64,000 nucleotides of DNA from Rosistilla oblonga (GCF_007751715.1 NZ_CP036292.1:2542001-2606000), one strand, 5' to 3'; positions 20,401 through 29,176 are shown, counted from the stretch's first letter. Numbers and translations: made by a program. The notes: generated by a model not told the origin, from the letters alone.

Positions 20401-21687
20401 TTCCCCGTTCAACCGGATCTCGCGGATGCTGCACCAGTTGCCGCCGCTGGAACAACCAACTCCCGTTAGCCGCAGAAATTTGAACGCCTTCGGTTGGGCG
20501 ATCTCGTGCGGCCCGTCCTCCCGGTTTTGATTGTCGGTTTGATCCAACAGCATCGTCCATGTTTTGGCGTCGTTCGATCCCTCGACGCGGTATCGATAGA
20601 TGTGATTGGATTCCCACTTCAATCCGATCTGCGCGACCGCTCGCGGCTGTTCGAATTCGAATTGAATCCACTGGGGATAACTACCATTGGCGGCACACCA
20701 CCGCGTCTGATCCGAACCGTCGATGGCATGCGCCAACGGGTGCCCGGTCTGCGTGCTCGAAGAACTCATCCGCACCAACGTCGCATCGTTGGGCATCACA
20801 TCGGCAGGCCCGTCGCTGGATGGACGCAGCTTGGAATCGATGAACGTGACCTTGTTCGGTCCGCTGTAAGGCTGCAAATCTTCTTCGGTCAACCGATCGC
20901 AAGCCCACAGTAAACCGCGAGTTATGAGGTCCATGTATTTTTCATCGGCGACCGTGGCGGTGTTGTGTCCCAGCGTGGTGCTGAAGCCGCGGATGCCATC
21001 TCGTTCGGTCGTCCAGGCGACGATCGCATCGACCACTTCTTCTTTGCCGTCCTTGCCAACGACCTGTTTGCCCATCGCCAGCGGTTTGGCGTCGAAGACT
21101 TTGACGTTGTTGTACAGCTCTTCGTTGATCGTCGTCCAATCGGTCAGCGTCCTGGTGATCGGATGCTGCGGGTCGACGTATCGGACTGCGATTGGTTTCT
21201 GTGGGCCGTGCGAATTCGATTGCAGTCCCAGGTGCCGGAACCAGGCGTCGCCGCCGGTGCGGAAGCTGTGCATGGCACAATGCAGATGAACCGCCGGGAT
21301 CTTTTGATGCACCTGCAGGATCCGGTTGACGATCGCTTGGTCTCGGATCCCCGCGGCGCATTCGTCGTGGATGATCACGTCGTAACCATCGGCCCAGTCC
21401 AATCGTTCGAACAGCGGGAACGGCGGCGTGACGGTCTTGTCGTCGGTCCAGTAGACGTCGACACGAACGTTCGCGCGGGCCGAGATCTCTTTGGCGATCA
21501 CCGCTTGTTGACCGGCGTAATCGTGGCAGCAACCGCCGGCGATCAGAAGAGCTCGCAGCGGAGGACGGCCCGCTGGCTCTTTTGATTTACTTTCTTCGCC
21601 GCCGGCGCTGGCGGCGAGCGAAAAAAACTGGGTAAGCAGAATCGCTTGGCAGAGCAGTCCCGGGCGGAAGCAAAAACGTTTGTTCAT
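17473..21687 (-). CDS. PVC-type heme-binding protein: ThuA + F5/8C + propeller + HEAT + cytochrome c
   Basis: 1404-residue exported multidomain protein. In order: signal peptide (1-27); ThuA-like domain (about 45-285, ALLIAGGCCHDYAGQQ); F5/8-type C (discoidin) carbohydrate-binding-like domain (about 305-430, HAIDGSDQTRWCAANGSYPQ); a sugar-dehydrogenase-type propeller (about 475-870, VRVADGFEATIFAAPP and DLDGDGRADETK); HEAT-repeat region (about 880-1250); and a C-terminal cytochrome c domain with CTACH at 1282-1286 and a likely distal Met near 1379. This is the PVC-type CxxCH dehydrogenase architecture of planctomycetes, thought to oxidise carbohydrates or related alcohols in the periplasm and pass electrons to heme. 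The substrate is unknown. ATG start at 21685-21687. Confidence 0.9.
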   Translation of the reverse strand: MNKRFCFRPGLLCQAILLTQFFSLAASAGGEESKSKEPAGRPPLRALLIAGGCCHDYAGQQAVIAKEISARANVRVDVYWTDDKTVTPPFPLFERLDWADGYDVIIHDECAAGIRDQAIVNRILQVHQKIPAVHLHCAMHSFRTGGDAWFRHLGLQSNSHGPQKPIAVRYVDPQHPITRTLTDWTTINEELYNNVKVFDAKPLAMGKQVVGKDGKEEVVDAIVAWTTERDGIRGFSTTLGHNTATVADEKYMDLITRGLLWACDRLTEEDLQPYSGPNKVTFIDSKLRPSSDGPADVMPNDATLVRMSSSSTQTGHPLAHAIDGSDQTRWCAANGSYPQWIQFEFEQPRAVAQIGLKWESNHIYRYRVEGSNDAKTWTMLLDQTDNQNREDGPHEIAQPKAFKFLRLTGVGCSSGGNWCSIREIRLNGEGINALWPADPDGEPQAFKPLAAELYTSFGNSPPEIRPLSPEREAEILKDVRVADGFEATIFAAPPAVNYPVFVAAAPEGTLYVSSDGNGSLGRDPERGRVIRLRDLDGDGRADETKTFCTVDAPRGLVWDRDRLYLMHPPHLSEFIDHDLDGIADEQNILVRDLAFGYDKRPADHTTNGVSLGADGWLYIAGGDFGFMNAVGRDGRKLQHRGGGVIRVRTDGTGLEVYSTGTRNILEVAISPRMDLFARDNTNDGGGWDVRLHHFTGMDDHGYPRLYKNFADECVAPLADYGGGSGCGAVYLDEPGFGQWNDAPLTADWGTGGLYRHTVEPKGSTFVETAPPKPIVKMTRPTDADVDGNSGLYVASWRGATFKWEGPNVGYIVRVTPKDFQPEPMIDFAKASDEDLVAALESTSYRRRIAAQRELKHRNHPAAEKLLADAKQARSSDRNLVEHLQTDASDDELIKALASTDPVVVHVAIRTLAHRGSSEVCWRAIDGDKLAADAAFRALAMMHSPDVVDSLIECLAKADATADRRAILATLCRLHFHEGVWNGQSWGTRPDTRGPYYQPEPWEATPRIAATLKAELAKASGDEAAWLVQTMTANRIESTEALDRLLQLAASDPSLISTAVTQLAAARDVSPAGLALLTRAANSSETSPATLAEAVAALTKVEGPDAVAAIVTAMDSLSKVSGARDPLKSATAAFLKSPKLDQYAAALVALANDPARQASLWADAGLIALAEQKDRSPETREVAREAIDSVWVKASDRAARLIRAAAATDSHLLDEQILASINASDAPLAEAAKAAAKRLKLKPRPADMSPKVSSLAIEAALQQAVAKPGDVSWGKQVFAKANCTACHTISKDEPQKGPFLGNIARTYKRPELAAAILQPSKTIAQGFVTNVIVTLDGDTSTGFVTNEQSDRVTLRDHQAKEYTVMKDDIEIRKTLPTSVMPDGLMNTYSVHDLASLLDYLQSLSE

Positions 21688-21925
21688 AGAGTTTGCGAAA
21701 CGTTGGTGTGAAGTTGGGCGGTTATGGCAGCGTGGGAGCTAGGCAGGATATCCGCTCGCGAGGCTCCCGTCACCTTGGGGGGCTTTTCCATCGTAGTTGC
21801 TGAAGAAGTAGCCGTCTCAGCAAACGCGATTCGTGCGATTCGGTCTTTTCGGCGGACGGATCGTTTTGATACGGTCCCAGCGAATTCGACGACCAGAACC
21901 GACGTTTCCCAAGGTGGAGAACAGA

Positions 21926-23059
21926 ATGACACGCGGGCAGTGGGTAAAACAACAACTTTTACGATCGATCACCGTGGTAATGTTGATTGCTGGCAGCGGC
22001 ATCGCCGCCGCCGCGCCTCCATCGTTCCTTAATATGTTCACGCGTCGGACGGTCGAAGCCGATCCGAATGTGGAATACGTATTGAGCGAAGAGAACGGTC
22101 CCTGGTTGATCCTGGCTGCCTGTTTCGGCGGCGAACAGGGTAGAGAGCAGGCCTCCGATTTGGTGATGGAACTGCGGCAGGACTACAACTTGCCTGCATA
22201 CATCCACCAAGAAAATTACGATTACACCCGCCCGCTGATGGGATCGGGGCCCCAACCGGTCAAGATGCGTCACCTGAACGGACGCAAATACGATTCGTAT
22301 GCGGTATTGGTCGGCGAGTTCGACTCGCTGCAAAACCCATCGCTTGAAAAGACGCTGGACCTGATCAAGCATGCCCAGCCGAAGTCGCTCGATTTTTCGA
22401 AGACCGGCAAGACCAGCCAACGCTTCGCCGCCTTCCGCCAGCTGCAAGCGAAGCTGTTCAGCAAGGGAGAGGAGAATCGTCAGAAGGGCCCGATGGCCAT
22501 GGCTTTCGTCTCCAAAAACCCGCTGCTACCCGATGAATTCTTCAACGCACCGGTCGTCGATGCGTTTGTTCGCAGCATGAACGAAGACGTCGAGCACAGC
22601 TTGTTGGACAATCCTGGCAAGTTCACCGTCGTCGTCCGTTCCTTCGGCGGCAACGCCACCACCGACTTTGGCAACGGTGCGGGAGCATCGAAACTGGTCC
22701 CCAATCCGAATCGATTGAACAAGGGTGCTGAACAGGCGCACAAGATGGTGGTCGCTCTGCGAGCCAAGGGCGTCGAGGCGTACGAGTTCCACGATCGCTA
22801 TCGCAGCATCGTGACCGTAGGTGAATTCGATCGCCTGGGCGAAGAGGTTCCCGGCGGCGAATTTCGCTACGCTCCTGAGATTTTGCAGACGATGCAGCGG
22901 TATTCGGCGGGCAAATCGATCCAGCAAGCCTCTCATGGCACGCAACTGGCCGCCAACCACATTGCCGGGATTCCTTTTGACCTGAATCCGCACCCGATCG
23001 CGGTTCCACGGTCGAGCAAGCGCAGCCTGTACGCTGGGGCCCTGGGCTTCGGCGGCTAA
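21926..23059 (+). CDS. Exported protein with two SPOR-like repeats (function unknown)
   Basis: 377-residue exported protein; signal peptide MTRGQWVKQQLLRSITVVM... ends near IAAAAP. Two similar segments are visible: residues about 58-145 (GPWLILAACFGG, then AxxLVMELRQ, then KYDSYAVLVGEFDSL) and about 230-335 (GKFTVVVRSFGG, then AHKMVVALRAKGVEAYEF, then RSIVTVGEFDRLGE). The beta-alpha-beta-beta pattern with a leading beta strand, an A/Q-rich helix and the closing VGEFD strand is like SPOR/sporulation-related peptidoglycan-binding repeats, by eye only. The ATG at 21926 has AAGGTGGAGAACAG upstream, a good ribosome-binding site. It is followed 101 bp later by purL, probably unrelated in function. 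A planctomycete-restricted family seems likely. Confidence 0.65.
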   Translation: MTRGQWVKQQLLRSITVVMLIAGSGIAAAAPPSFLNMFTRRTVEADPNVEYVLSEENGPWLILAACFGGEQGREQASDLVMELRQDYNLPAYIHQENYDYTRPLMGSGPQPVKMRHLNGRKYDSYAVLVGEFDSLQNPSLEKTLDLIKHAQPKSLDFSKTGKTSQRFAAFRQLQAKLFSKGEENRQKGPMAMAFVSKNPLLPDEFFNAPVVDAFVRSMNEDVEHSLLDNPGKFTVVVRSFGGNATTDFGNGAGASKLVPNPNRLNKGAEQAHKMVVALRAKGVEAYEFHDRYRSIVTVGEFDRLGEEVPGGEFRYAPEILQTMQRYSAGKSIQQASHGTQLAANHIAGIPFDLNPHPIAVPRSSKRSLYAGALGFGG

Positions 23060-23160
23060 TGCTGTCAACGCCCCCTTCACGTCGAGGGCTAGGTTTGCGA
23101 AATTTGTGAACGATTCGTTCACTTTTTGCGGCACCGGTTTTCGACGATTGAAGGCAGCTC

Positions 23161-26079
23161 ATGACCCTCTGGCAAATCGATATTTATCCCAGCGAAGGCA
23201 CGGTCGACCGCGATGGGGCGCGAATCGCCGAAGAGATCTTCGAACTTCGCCTGGCCGACCACTTGGACGTTGCGATGTCCAAGAGCTTCCTGGTCGAAGG
23301 TGATTTGGACGCCGATGCGGTCTCCGCGATCGCTGCCAATTATCTCGTCGATCCAGTCACGCAGCGATCGGTGATCGCCACCGTTGGCAGCGAAAAACTG
23401 CTCGCTTCCCCCAACGCCAACAAGACCTTGGTCCATGTCATGGCCAAGCCGGGCGTGATGGATCCAGTCGCACAAAGTACGATCGCGGCGATCCGCGACG
23501 GCGGTTGGCAAGTCGAAGGCGTGCGGACGGTGCGGAAGTACTGGTTGCCCGAACTACCGCCGCAACAGCTCGATCAGATATGCAAGCGAGCGCTCTCGAA
23601 CGATTCGATCGAACAAGTCATCGTCGGTCCGTTGCAATTGGACCGGCTGCAAATCGGTTCGGCTTACGAGTTTGAATTGCAACATGTCGCCATCCGCGAC
23701 TTGGACGATGCTGCGTTGGAACGCCTGAGCAAAGAAGGCCAACTGTATCTGACGCTTGTCGAGATGCAGACGATCCAAAAGCACTTCCGCGACTTGGATC
23801 GCGAGCCGACCGATATCGAACTGGAATCGGTCGCGCAGACCTGGAGCGAGCACTGCAGCCACAAAACGCTGGCGGGCCGGATCGCTTACCGCGACGAAAA
23901 CGGCGAGCGTCGTTTTGAGAACATGCTTAAAGAGACGATCTTTGCCGCGACGCAGACGATTCGCAAATCGCTGGGCGACGACGATTGGTGCGTCAGCGTG
24001 TTCGAAGACAACGCCGGCGTCGTCACCTTCGACGACGAATACAACATCTGTTTCAAAGTCGAAACGCACAACCATCCCTCGGCGCTGGAACCTTACGGTG
24101 GAGCAAACACGGGCATCGGCGGCGTGATCCGCGATCCGCTGGGGACCGGGATGGGAGCCAAGCCGATTTGCAACACCGACGTCTTCTGCTTCGCTCCGCC
24201 AGAAACCGCTCCCGAAGATCTCCCCGCTGGCGTCCTGCATCCCCGCCGCGTGATGAAAGGTGTCGTCTCGGGCGTCCGCGACTATGGCAACCGGATGGGA
24301 ATCCCGACGGTCAACGGCGCGGTCTATTTCGACCCGCGTTACCTCGGCAATCCGCTGGTCTATGCCGGCAACGTCGGCCTGCTGCCTGTCGACAAATGTT
24401 TTAAAGAAGCGTTGCCGGGCGATTATATCGTGGCAATGGGAGGCCGGACCGGCCGCGACGGGATCCACGGCGCGACGTTCAGCAGTGCGGAATTGACCAG
24501 CGAGAGCGAATCGCTTTCCGGTGGTGCGGTTCAGATCGGCAATGCGATCACCGAAAAGATGGTCGCCGACGTTCTGCTGCAGGCTCGCGACGAAGGACTC
24601 TACAACGCCGTGACCGATTGCGGTGCGGGCGGTTTCAGTAGTGCTGTCGGCGAGATGGGCGAAAAGATTGGTGCGGAGGTTTGGTTGGACAAGTGTCCGC
24701 TCAAATACGACGGACTCTCTTACACTGAGATCTGGATCAGCGAAGCGCAAGAGCGAATGGTGCTGTCAGTTTCGCCCGACCAGTGGGATCGCTTGCAGCA
24801 GTTGTGCGAAAGCGAAGGGGTCGAAGTCACGCGGATCGGAAAGTTCGAAGCGACCGGCAACCTGCGACTAAAGTACGGCGAGAATTTGGTCGGCGAAGTC
24901 ACTATGCACTTCCTGCACGACGGCCGACCGCCGATCGTTCGCGATGCGATCTATCAAGCTCCGCAAGTCTGCCCGTTGGAGGGAACGGTTCCCGCCGACC
25001 ACGATGAGACGCTGCGAAAGATTTTGGCCGCGCTGAACGTCGCCAGCAAGGAATGGATCATCCGCCAATACGATCACGAAGTCCAAGGTGGCAGCGTGAT
25101 CAAGCCGTTGGTTGGTGTGCAAGCCGATGGTCCCGGCGACGCCGCGGTCGTGCGGCCGCGAGTCGAGAGTCGCCGCGGGATCGTGATCAGCAACGGCATG
25201 AACCCGCACTTCGGCGACTTCGATACTTATCACATGGCCGCCAGCGCGATCGACGAAGCGATGCGAAACGCCGTCGCGGTGGGAGCGGATCCGGCGAAGA
25301 TTGCGATCCTCGACAACTTCTGTTGGGGCTACACCGATCGTCCCGAAACGCTTGGGTCATTGGTCCGTGCGGCGATCGCTTGCCAAGACATGGCGATCGC
25401 GTTGGGGACGCCGTTCATCAGCGGCAAAGACAGCTTGAACAACGAATTCAGCTACAACGACGACGACGGCAACCGTCAAACGATTGCTATCCCGCCGAGC
25501 CTGTTGATCAGTGCCATGGGACAGGTCGAAGACGTTTCAAAGTGCGTTACGATGGATCTGAAACAGGCTGGTAACGCGATCTATCTGGTCGGCGAAACCA
25601 AAGACGAATTGGGCGGATCGCACTTCTCGTTGGTCAACAAACTGTCCGGCGGCCAGGTGCCGACCGTCGAAGTGCAGACAGCCAAAGCGATCTTCGCGGC
25701 GATGCACCAAGCGATCGGCAGCGGCAGCGTCCGCGCGTGCCACGACCTCAGCGAAGGTGGATTGGCAGCGGCAGTTGCCGAGATGTGTTTCGCTGGCGAA
25801 TTGGGAGTCGACCTGCAGATTGGCAACCTGACGCAAAATGGCCTGCCACCCGAAGTGGTCCTGTTCAGCGAGTCGAACTCGCGATTCCTAGTCGAAGTTG
25901 CGAGCGATGCGACGGATAGCTTTGAAGCTTGTTTTGCCTCGTTGCCACTGACTCGCTTGGGCTCGGTCGTCGAAGGCGAAACGCTGACGATCCGCGACGC
26001 CGACGAAACGGTCATGGAATCGCAGTGGCCCGCGTTGAAGCAGACCTGGCAGAAACCACTCGCCTTCGAATCGCACTAG
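23161..26079 (+). CDS. purL: Phosphoribosylformylglycinamidine synthase, PurS-PurL fusion
   Basis: 972-residue enzyme for step 4 of purine synthesis (FGAR + Gln + ATP to FGAM). Standard PurL is about 740 residues; here the extra N-terminal ~220 residues look like two PurS-type beta-alpha-beta units (about 1-80 and 90-160), the second containing KPGVMDPVAQSTIAAI and VRTVRKYW. The PurL part has TWSEHCSHKTL, VETHNHPSALEPYGGA, GRTGRDGIHGATFSSAEL, CGAGGFSSAVGEMG and ISGKDSLNNE, all typical. No glutaminase (PurQ) domain is fused, so PurQ must be encoded elsewhere. The ATG at 23161 follows GAAGGCAGCTC. Cytosolic. The transformylase gene purN lies elsewhere in this window (52 kb), so purine genes are scattered. 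Confidence 0.92.
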   Translation: MTLWQIDIYPSEGTVDRDGARIAEEIFELRLADHLDVAMSKSFLVEGDLDADAVSAIAANYLVDPVTQRSVIATVGSEKLLASPNANKTLVHVMAKPGVMDPVAQSTIAAIRDGGWQVEGVRTVRKYWLPELPPQQLDQICKRALSNDSIEQVIVGPLQLDRLQIGSAYEFELQHVAIRDLDDAALERLSKEGQLYLTLVEMQTIQKHFRDLDREPTDIELESVAQTWSEHCSHKTLAGRIAYRDENGERRFENMLKETIFAATQTIRKSLGDDDWCVSVFEDNAGVVTFDDEYNICFKVETHNHPSALEPYGGANTGIGGVIRDPLGTGMGAKPICNTDVFCFAPPETAPEDLPAGVLHPRRVMKGVVSGVRDYGNRMGIPTVNGAVYFDPRYLGNPLVYAGNVGLLPVDKCFKEALPGDYIVAMGGRTGRDGIHGATFSSAELTSESESLSGGAVQIGNAITEKMVADVLLQARDEGLYNAVTDCGAGGFSSAVGEMGEKIGAEVWLDKCPLKYDGLSYTEIWISEAQERMVLSVSPDQWDRLQQLCESEGVEVTRIGKFEATGNLRLKYGENLVGEVTMHFLHDGRPPIVRDAIYQAPQVCPLEGTVPADHDETLRKILAALNVASKEWIIRQYDHEVQGGSVIKPLVGVQADGPGDAAVVRPRVESRRGIVISNGMNPHFGDFDTYHMAASAIDEAMRNAVAVGADPAKIAILDNFCWGYTDRPETLGSLVRAAIACQDMAIALGTPFISGKDSLNNEFSYNDDDGNRQTIAIPPSLLISAMGQVEDVSKCVTMDLKQAGNAIYLVGETKDELGGSHFSLVNKLSGGQVPTVEVQTAKAIFAAMHQAIGSGSVRACHDLSEGGLAAAVAEMCFAGELGVDLQIGNLTQNGLPPEVVLFSESNSRFLVEVASDATDSFEACFASLPLTRLGSVVEGETLTIRDADETVMESQWPALKQTWQKPLAFESH

Positions 26080-26166
26080 ACAGCCATTTATTTGGTTCAC
26101 CATTTCGGTCGTCCGCAAACGCGGCGACCGACGAATCCGGCGGGGCGATGCAGCAGCTGGGTGTCG

Positions 26167-26556
26167 CTATTTCGCGGTGTGAACGAATCGTTCCCACTGG
26201 ATCTTGGGATAGCTGGCGAAGTTGACTAGCAGCCCCAGTTGGAAGCCGCTGGCGTTCAAGTAGTTGATAACTTGAGCGCGGTGTTCGTCGATCAACTGAC
26301 TGACCGCTTTGATCTCCACGATGATCTTGCCGTAGCAGATGAAGTCGGGGATGAACTTCTGCTTTAGTTCGATCCCGCGGTAGGACAGACCGATAGCTTG
26401 GCGAGGGACAAACGGGATCTGTTGATACTCGTGTTCGATCTCCAAGCACTCCTGGTAGACCGGTTCCAGGAAGCCGCATCCTTTGTCGTTGTAGACTTCG
26501 AAGCAGGCGCCGATGATCTTGTAGCACTCCTCGCGGAAAATCAAATCCTCTGGCAT
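26167..26556 (-). CDS. GxxExxY protein (PDDEXK-fold nuclease-like)
   Basis: 129-residue member of the GxxExxY family (PF13366, PDDEXK_3). The name-giving motif is GFLEPVY, followed by ECLEIE. A complete PD-(D/E)xK core is visible: PDFICYGKIIVEIKAV. The rest matches the family, including QAIGLSYRGIELKQKF and QVINYLNASGFQLGLLVNF. The fold predicts metal-dependent nucleic-acid cleavage but no member's function is established to my knowledge. The ATG at 26554-26556 gives the normal N-terminus. The frame stays open to 26682, running into DNA that resembles the adjacent repeat array. The array lies directly upstream of the gene on its strand. Confidence 0.88.
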   Translation of the reverse strand: MPEDLIFREECYKIIGACFEVYNDKGCGFLEPVYQECLEIEHEYQQIPFVPRQAIGLSYRGIELKQKFIPDFICYGKIIVEIKAVSQLIDEHRAQVINYLNASGFQLGLLVNFASYPKIQWERFVHTAK

Positions 26557-26693
26557 GGAAGTATCCCCAATCAAAAGCGGAAGGAAGAGTTCTGCCCGCC
26601 AATCACGCGAAAAACAGAAGTCAGATCCCAATAGGTTCTTTGGGGACAAGTTGATTGACGACTCGCGTTTTAGGTAGAGCATGGTGAAATTTT

Positions 26694-27671
26694 CCCGCGA
26701 ATCACGCGAATAGCGCGAATGGGAACCGGTCCTCTCAACATCAGGATGTTTTTATTTGGCGTGCATTCGCGTGATTCGCGGGCAAACTTACCGCTAAGCA
26801 CACAAGACGTTTGGCAGGCTGTGGATCAAGACGCCCGTTGTGGACTGATAAGATTATTGCCCGCGAATCACGCCAATAGCGCGAATGGGAAACAGTCGCT
26901 TTGACATCTCAATGTTTCTATTTAGCGTGCATTCGCGCGATTCGTGGGCAAACCTACCACCAGGCAAACAATAGGTTTGTCAGGCCGTGGATCGGGGCGT
27001 CCGTTGTGGACCGATCACATATTATTGCCCGCGAATCACGCTAATAGCGCGAATGGGAACCGGGGACACGGAACATCTTAGCGTTCTTAATTAGCGTGCA
27101 TTCGCGGGCAAATCTACTTTCAGGCAGACAAGAGATTTGGCGGGAGGTGGATCGAGACGCCGGTTGTGGATCGATAGGATTATTTCCCGCGAATGACGCT
27201 AATAGCGCGAATGGGAACCGGGGACACGGAACATCCTAGCGTTCTTAATTAGCGTGCATTCGCGGGCAAATCTACTTTCAGGCAGACAAGAGATTTGGCG
27301 GGAGGTGGATCGAGACGCCGGTTGTGGACCGATAGGATTATTTCCCGCGAATCACGCTAATAGCGCGAATGGGAACCGGGTACACGGAACATCTTAGCGT
27401 TTTTAATTAGCGTGCATTCGCGCCATTCGCGGGCAAATCTACTTCCGGGCAGGCAAGAGATTTGGCGGGAAGTGGATCGAGATGCCGGTTGTGCACCGGT
27501 AAGACCATTGCCCGCGAATGACGCTAATAACGCGAATGGGAACCGAGCTTTCTTAACATCTGAATGCTCGTTTTTTGGGCGTGCATTAGCGCGATTCGCG
27601 GGCAAACCTACTGCCAGGTACACAAGAGATTTGGCGGGAGGCGGAGCCAACCGATCGCTCAGGAACAACGG
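26694..27671. repeat. Tandem array of six ~158-168-bp units with internal inverted repeats
   Basis: Units begin at 26694, 26860, 27028, 27186, 27344 and 27511 (periods 166, 168, 158, 158, 167). Each starts CCCGCGAATCACGC and contains AATAGCGCGAATGGGAA, then GCGTGCATTCGCG and a GGGCAAA junction, then a less conserved ~85-bp tail with AAGAGATTTGGCGGG and GGTTGTGGA. In unit 1 the arms 26694-26711 and 26765-26782 are perfect 18-bp inverted repeats. Units 3 and 4 differ at only three positions by eye, showing recent duplication. No sustained coding frame is supported. The array fills the 1.18-kb gap between the GxxExxY gene and the sulfatase gene. It is not CRISPR-like, since there are no short repeats with unique spacers. 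Confidence 0.92.
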
Positions 27672-27739
27672 GCAGACTTCTCCGCTAGGAAGAGTTGCCC
27701 GCTGGTTTAACGTATCAAACGTGTCGCAATGACTTTGTG

Positions 27740-29176
27740 TTAATAGTCTTTGCCGAGGTAGCTGGCGTCGACGGAGGTGAGCCAGGCTTCGAGTGCTTGT
27801 TGCATCTCTGTAGCCCGTGGACTCTTGGCCTGCTTCGCATACAGATCGTTTTCCTCATTCGGATCGCTGGCGAGGTCGTACAGTTCGAACTTCGCCTTGC
27901 CGTCGTTTTCGATGCGGTGCAGTTTCCAGTCGCCATCGATCCAGGCGGAGTGGCCTTGGGCGTGAACGATAGGTTCGGTGGGGAGCGTCGCGGCGTTGGC
28001 ACTCGCGGGATCGGGCGGTAGGTCGTTGCCGGCTTGTTGCGCCGCGTAAAGTTCTCCCATCCAGACAGCCGACGGGGTGATGATGCCCTTGATCGCGTAG
28101 TTCCAGAATCCCATCGGCTTCACTCGCTCGGTAACCTTCTCTTCGATCAACGGCAGCAGGCTGATGCCATCGACGATCGGCTGGTTCTCCATCTTCACTC
28201 CTGCCACGTCTAACAGCGTCGGATAGATGTCGGTGGTGTTGCAGCGAACTGAAGTCGTCCGCGGACGCGGAATCTTCGTCGGCCATTCGAGAATCGCGGG
28301 GACTAACAATCCGCCTTCGTAGACCTTCCCTTTGAGTCCCCGATGTCCGCCGGTCGATCCCACTCTCGGAAGCGCTCCGTTGTCGCTGCAGTACCAAAGG
28401 ATGGTGTTCTCACGCAGCCCACGCTCTCCCAGCCCGTCGCGCAACTTTCCAAATGCGCGGTCCATTCCAGTGACCTCGCCCAGGAACTCTCGCATCCGTT
28501 TGTTCTGATCTTTGTAGAGGGCACTGTCTTCCGGAGCGGCTTGGTGAGGGACGTGAGGTGATCCGAACCAGACGACAGCCAAAAAGGGCTCGGGCTTCTT
28601 GCGAACGTCGTCGATCCATTGCATTGCCGCATCGACGGCGATCGCGGAGCTTTCGCCGACTGTCTTCACCGCCTTACCGCGATGGGACATGATCGCATCG
28701 TTGTCGTAGAAGTTCGGCGCGCTAAACCACTCGTCAAACCCGTGGGCTGTCGGATTCGCAGGACTGCCACTGCGGACCGATCCGAGATGCCACTTTCCAA
28801 AATGCCCCGTCGTGTAACCGGCCGTTTTTAGTGCTTCGGCGATCGTGATCTCTTGCGGCCGCAGAGGAAATCCCCATTGAAAGACACCGCTGCGGTTGGG
28901 ATGCCGGCCGGTCAACACGCTAGCTCGAGTAGGCGAGCAGACGGGAGCGGCGGCGTAGAAGCGATCGAAACGCAATCCGGTCGCCGCGGCGTCATCGAAG
29001 TTCGGCGTCTGAACGATCGGATGGCCGTTGTAAGCCATGTCGCCCCAACCCTGATCGTCGGCCATCACGAGGATGATATTCGGCTTCGTTGTGGCGGAAT
29101 CGTCGGCTCCGGCAGCGGCCAGCCAGGGTGTGAAAAACAAGCTCAGTAGCATCCATCGAATCGGTCGTCTTTGCAT
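27740..29176 (-). CDS. Exported arylsulfatase-family sulfatase
   Basis: 478-residue exported formylglycine-dependent sulfatase. The signal peptide (about 1-25, IRWMLLSLFFTPWLAAAG) is followed by KPNIILVMADDQGWGDMAYN with metal-binding D40/D41 and the sulfatase signature CSPTRASVLTGRHPNR with C80, the residue converted to formylglycine. Sequence and length fit the S1 family acting on sulfated polysaccharides or esters, very abundant in marine planctomycetes. I use the ATG at 29174-29176; a TTG 24 nt upstream is possible. It is divergent from the PSCyt1/DUF1549 gene. The specific substrate cannot be read from the sequence. The 219 bp to the divergent gene contains no feature I can name. Confidence 0.92.
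   Translation of the reverse strand: MQRRPIRWMLLSLFFTPWLAAAGADDSATTKPNIILVMADDQGWGDMAYNGHPIVQTPNFDDAAATGLRFDRFYAAAPVCSPTRASVLTGRHPNRSGVFQWGFPLRPQEITIAEALKTAGYTTGHFGKWHLGSVRSGSPANPTAHGFDEWFSAPNFYDNDAIMSHRGKAVKTVGESSAIAVDAAMQWIDDVRKKPEPFLAVVWFGSPHVPHQAAPEDSALYKDQNKRMREFLGEVTGMDRAFGKLRDGLGERGLRENTILWYCSDNGALPRVGSTGGHRGLKGKVYEGGLLVPAILEWPTKIPRPRTTSVRCNTTDIYPTLLDVAGVKMENQPIVDGISLLPLIEEKVTERVKPMGFWNYAIKGIITPSAVWMGELYAAQQAGNDLPPDPASANAATLPTEPIVHAQGHSAWIDGDWKLHRIENDGKAKFELYDLASDPNEENDLYAKQAKSPRATEMQQALEAWLTSVDASYLGKDY

Noticed and set aside
26694-27671. CRISPR array
   Set aside because: Units are 158-168 bp, similar along most of their length, with no short repeat/unique spacer alternation and no cas genes.
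27357-27732. Open frames within the repeat array on both strands
   Set aside because: They follow the repeat period and differ between units; no consistent coding frame.
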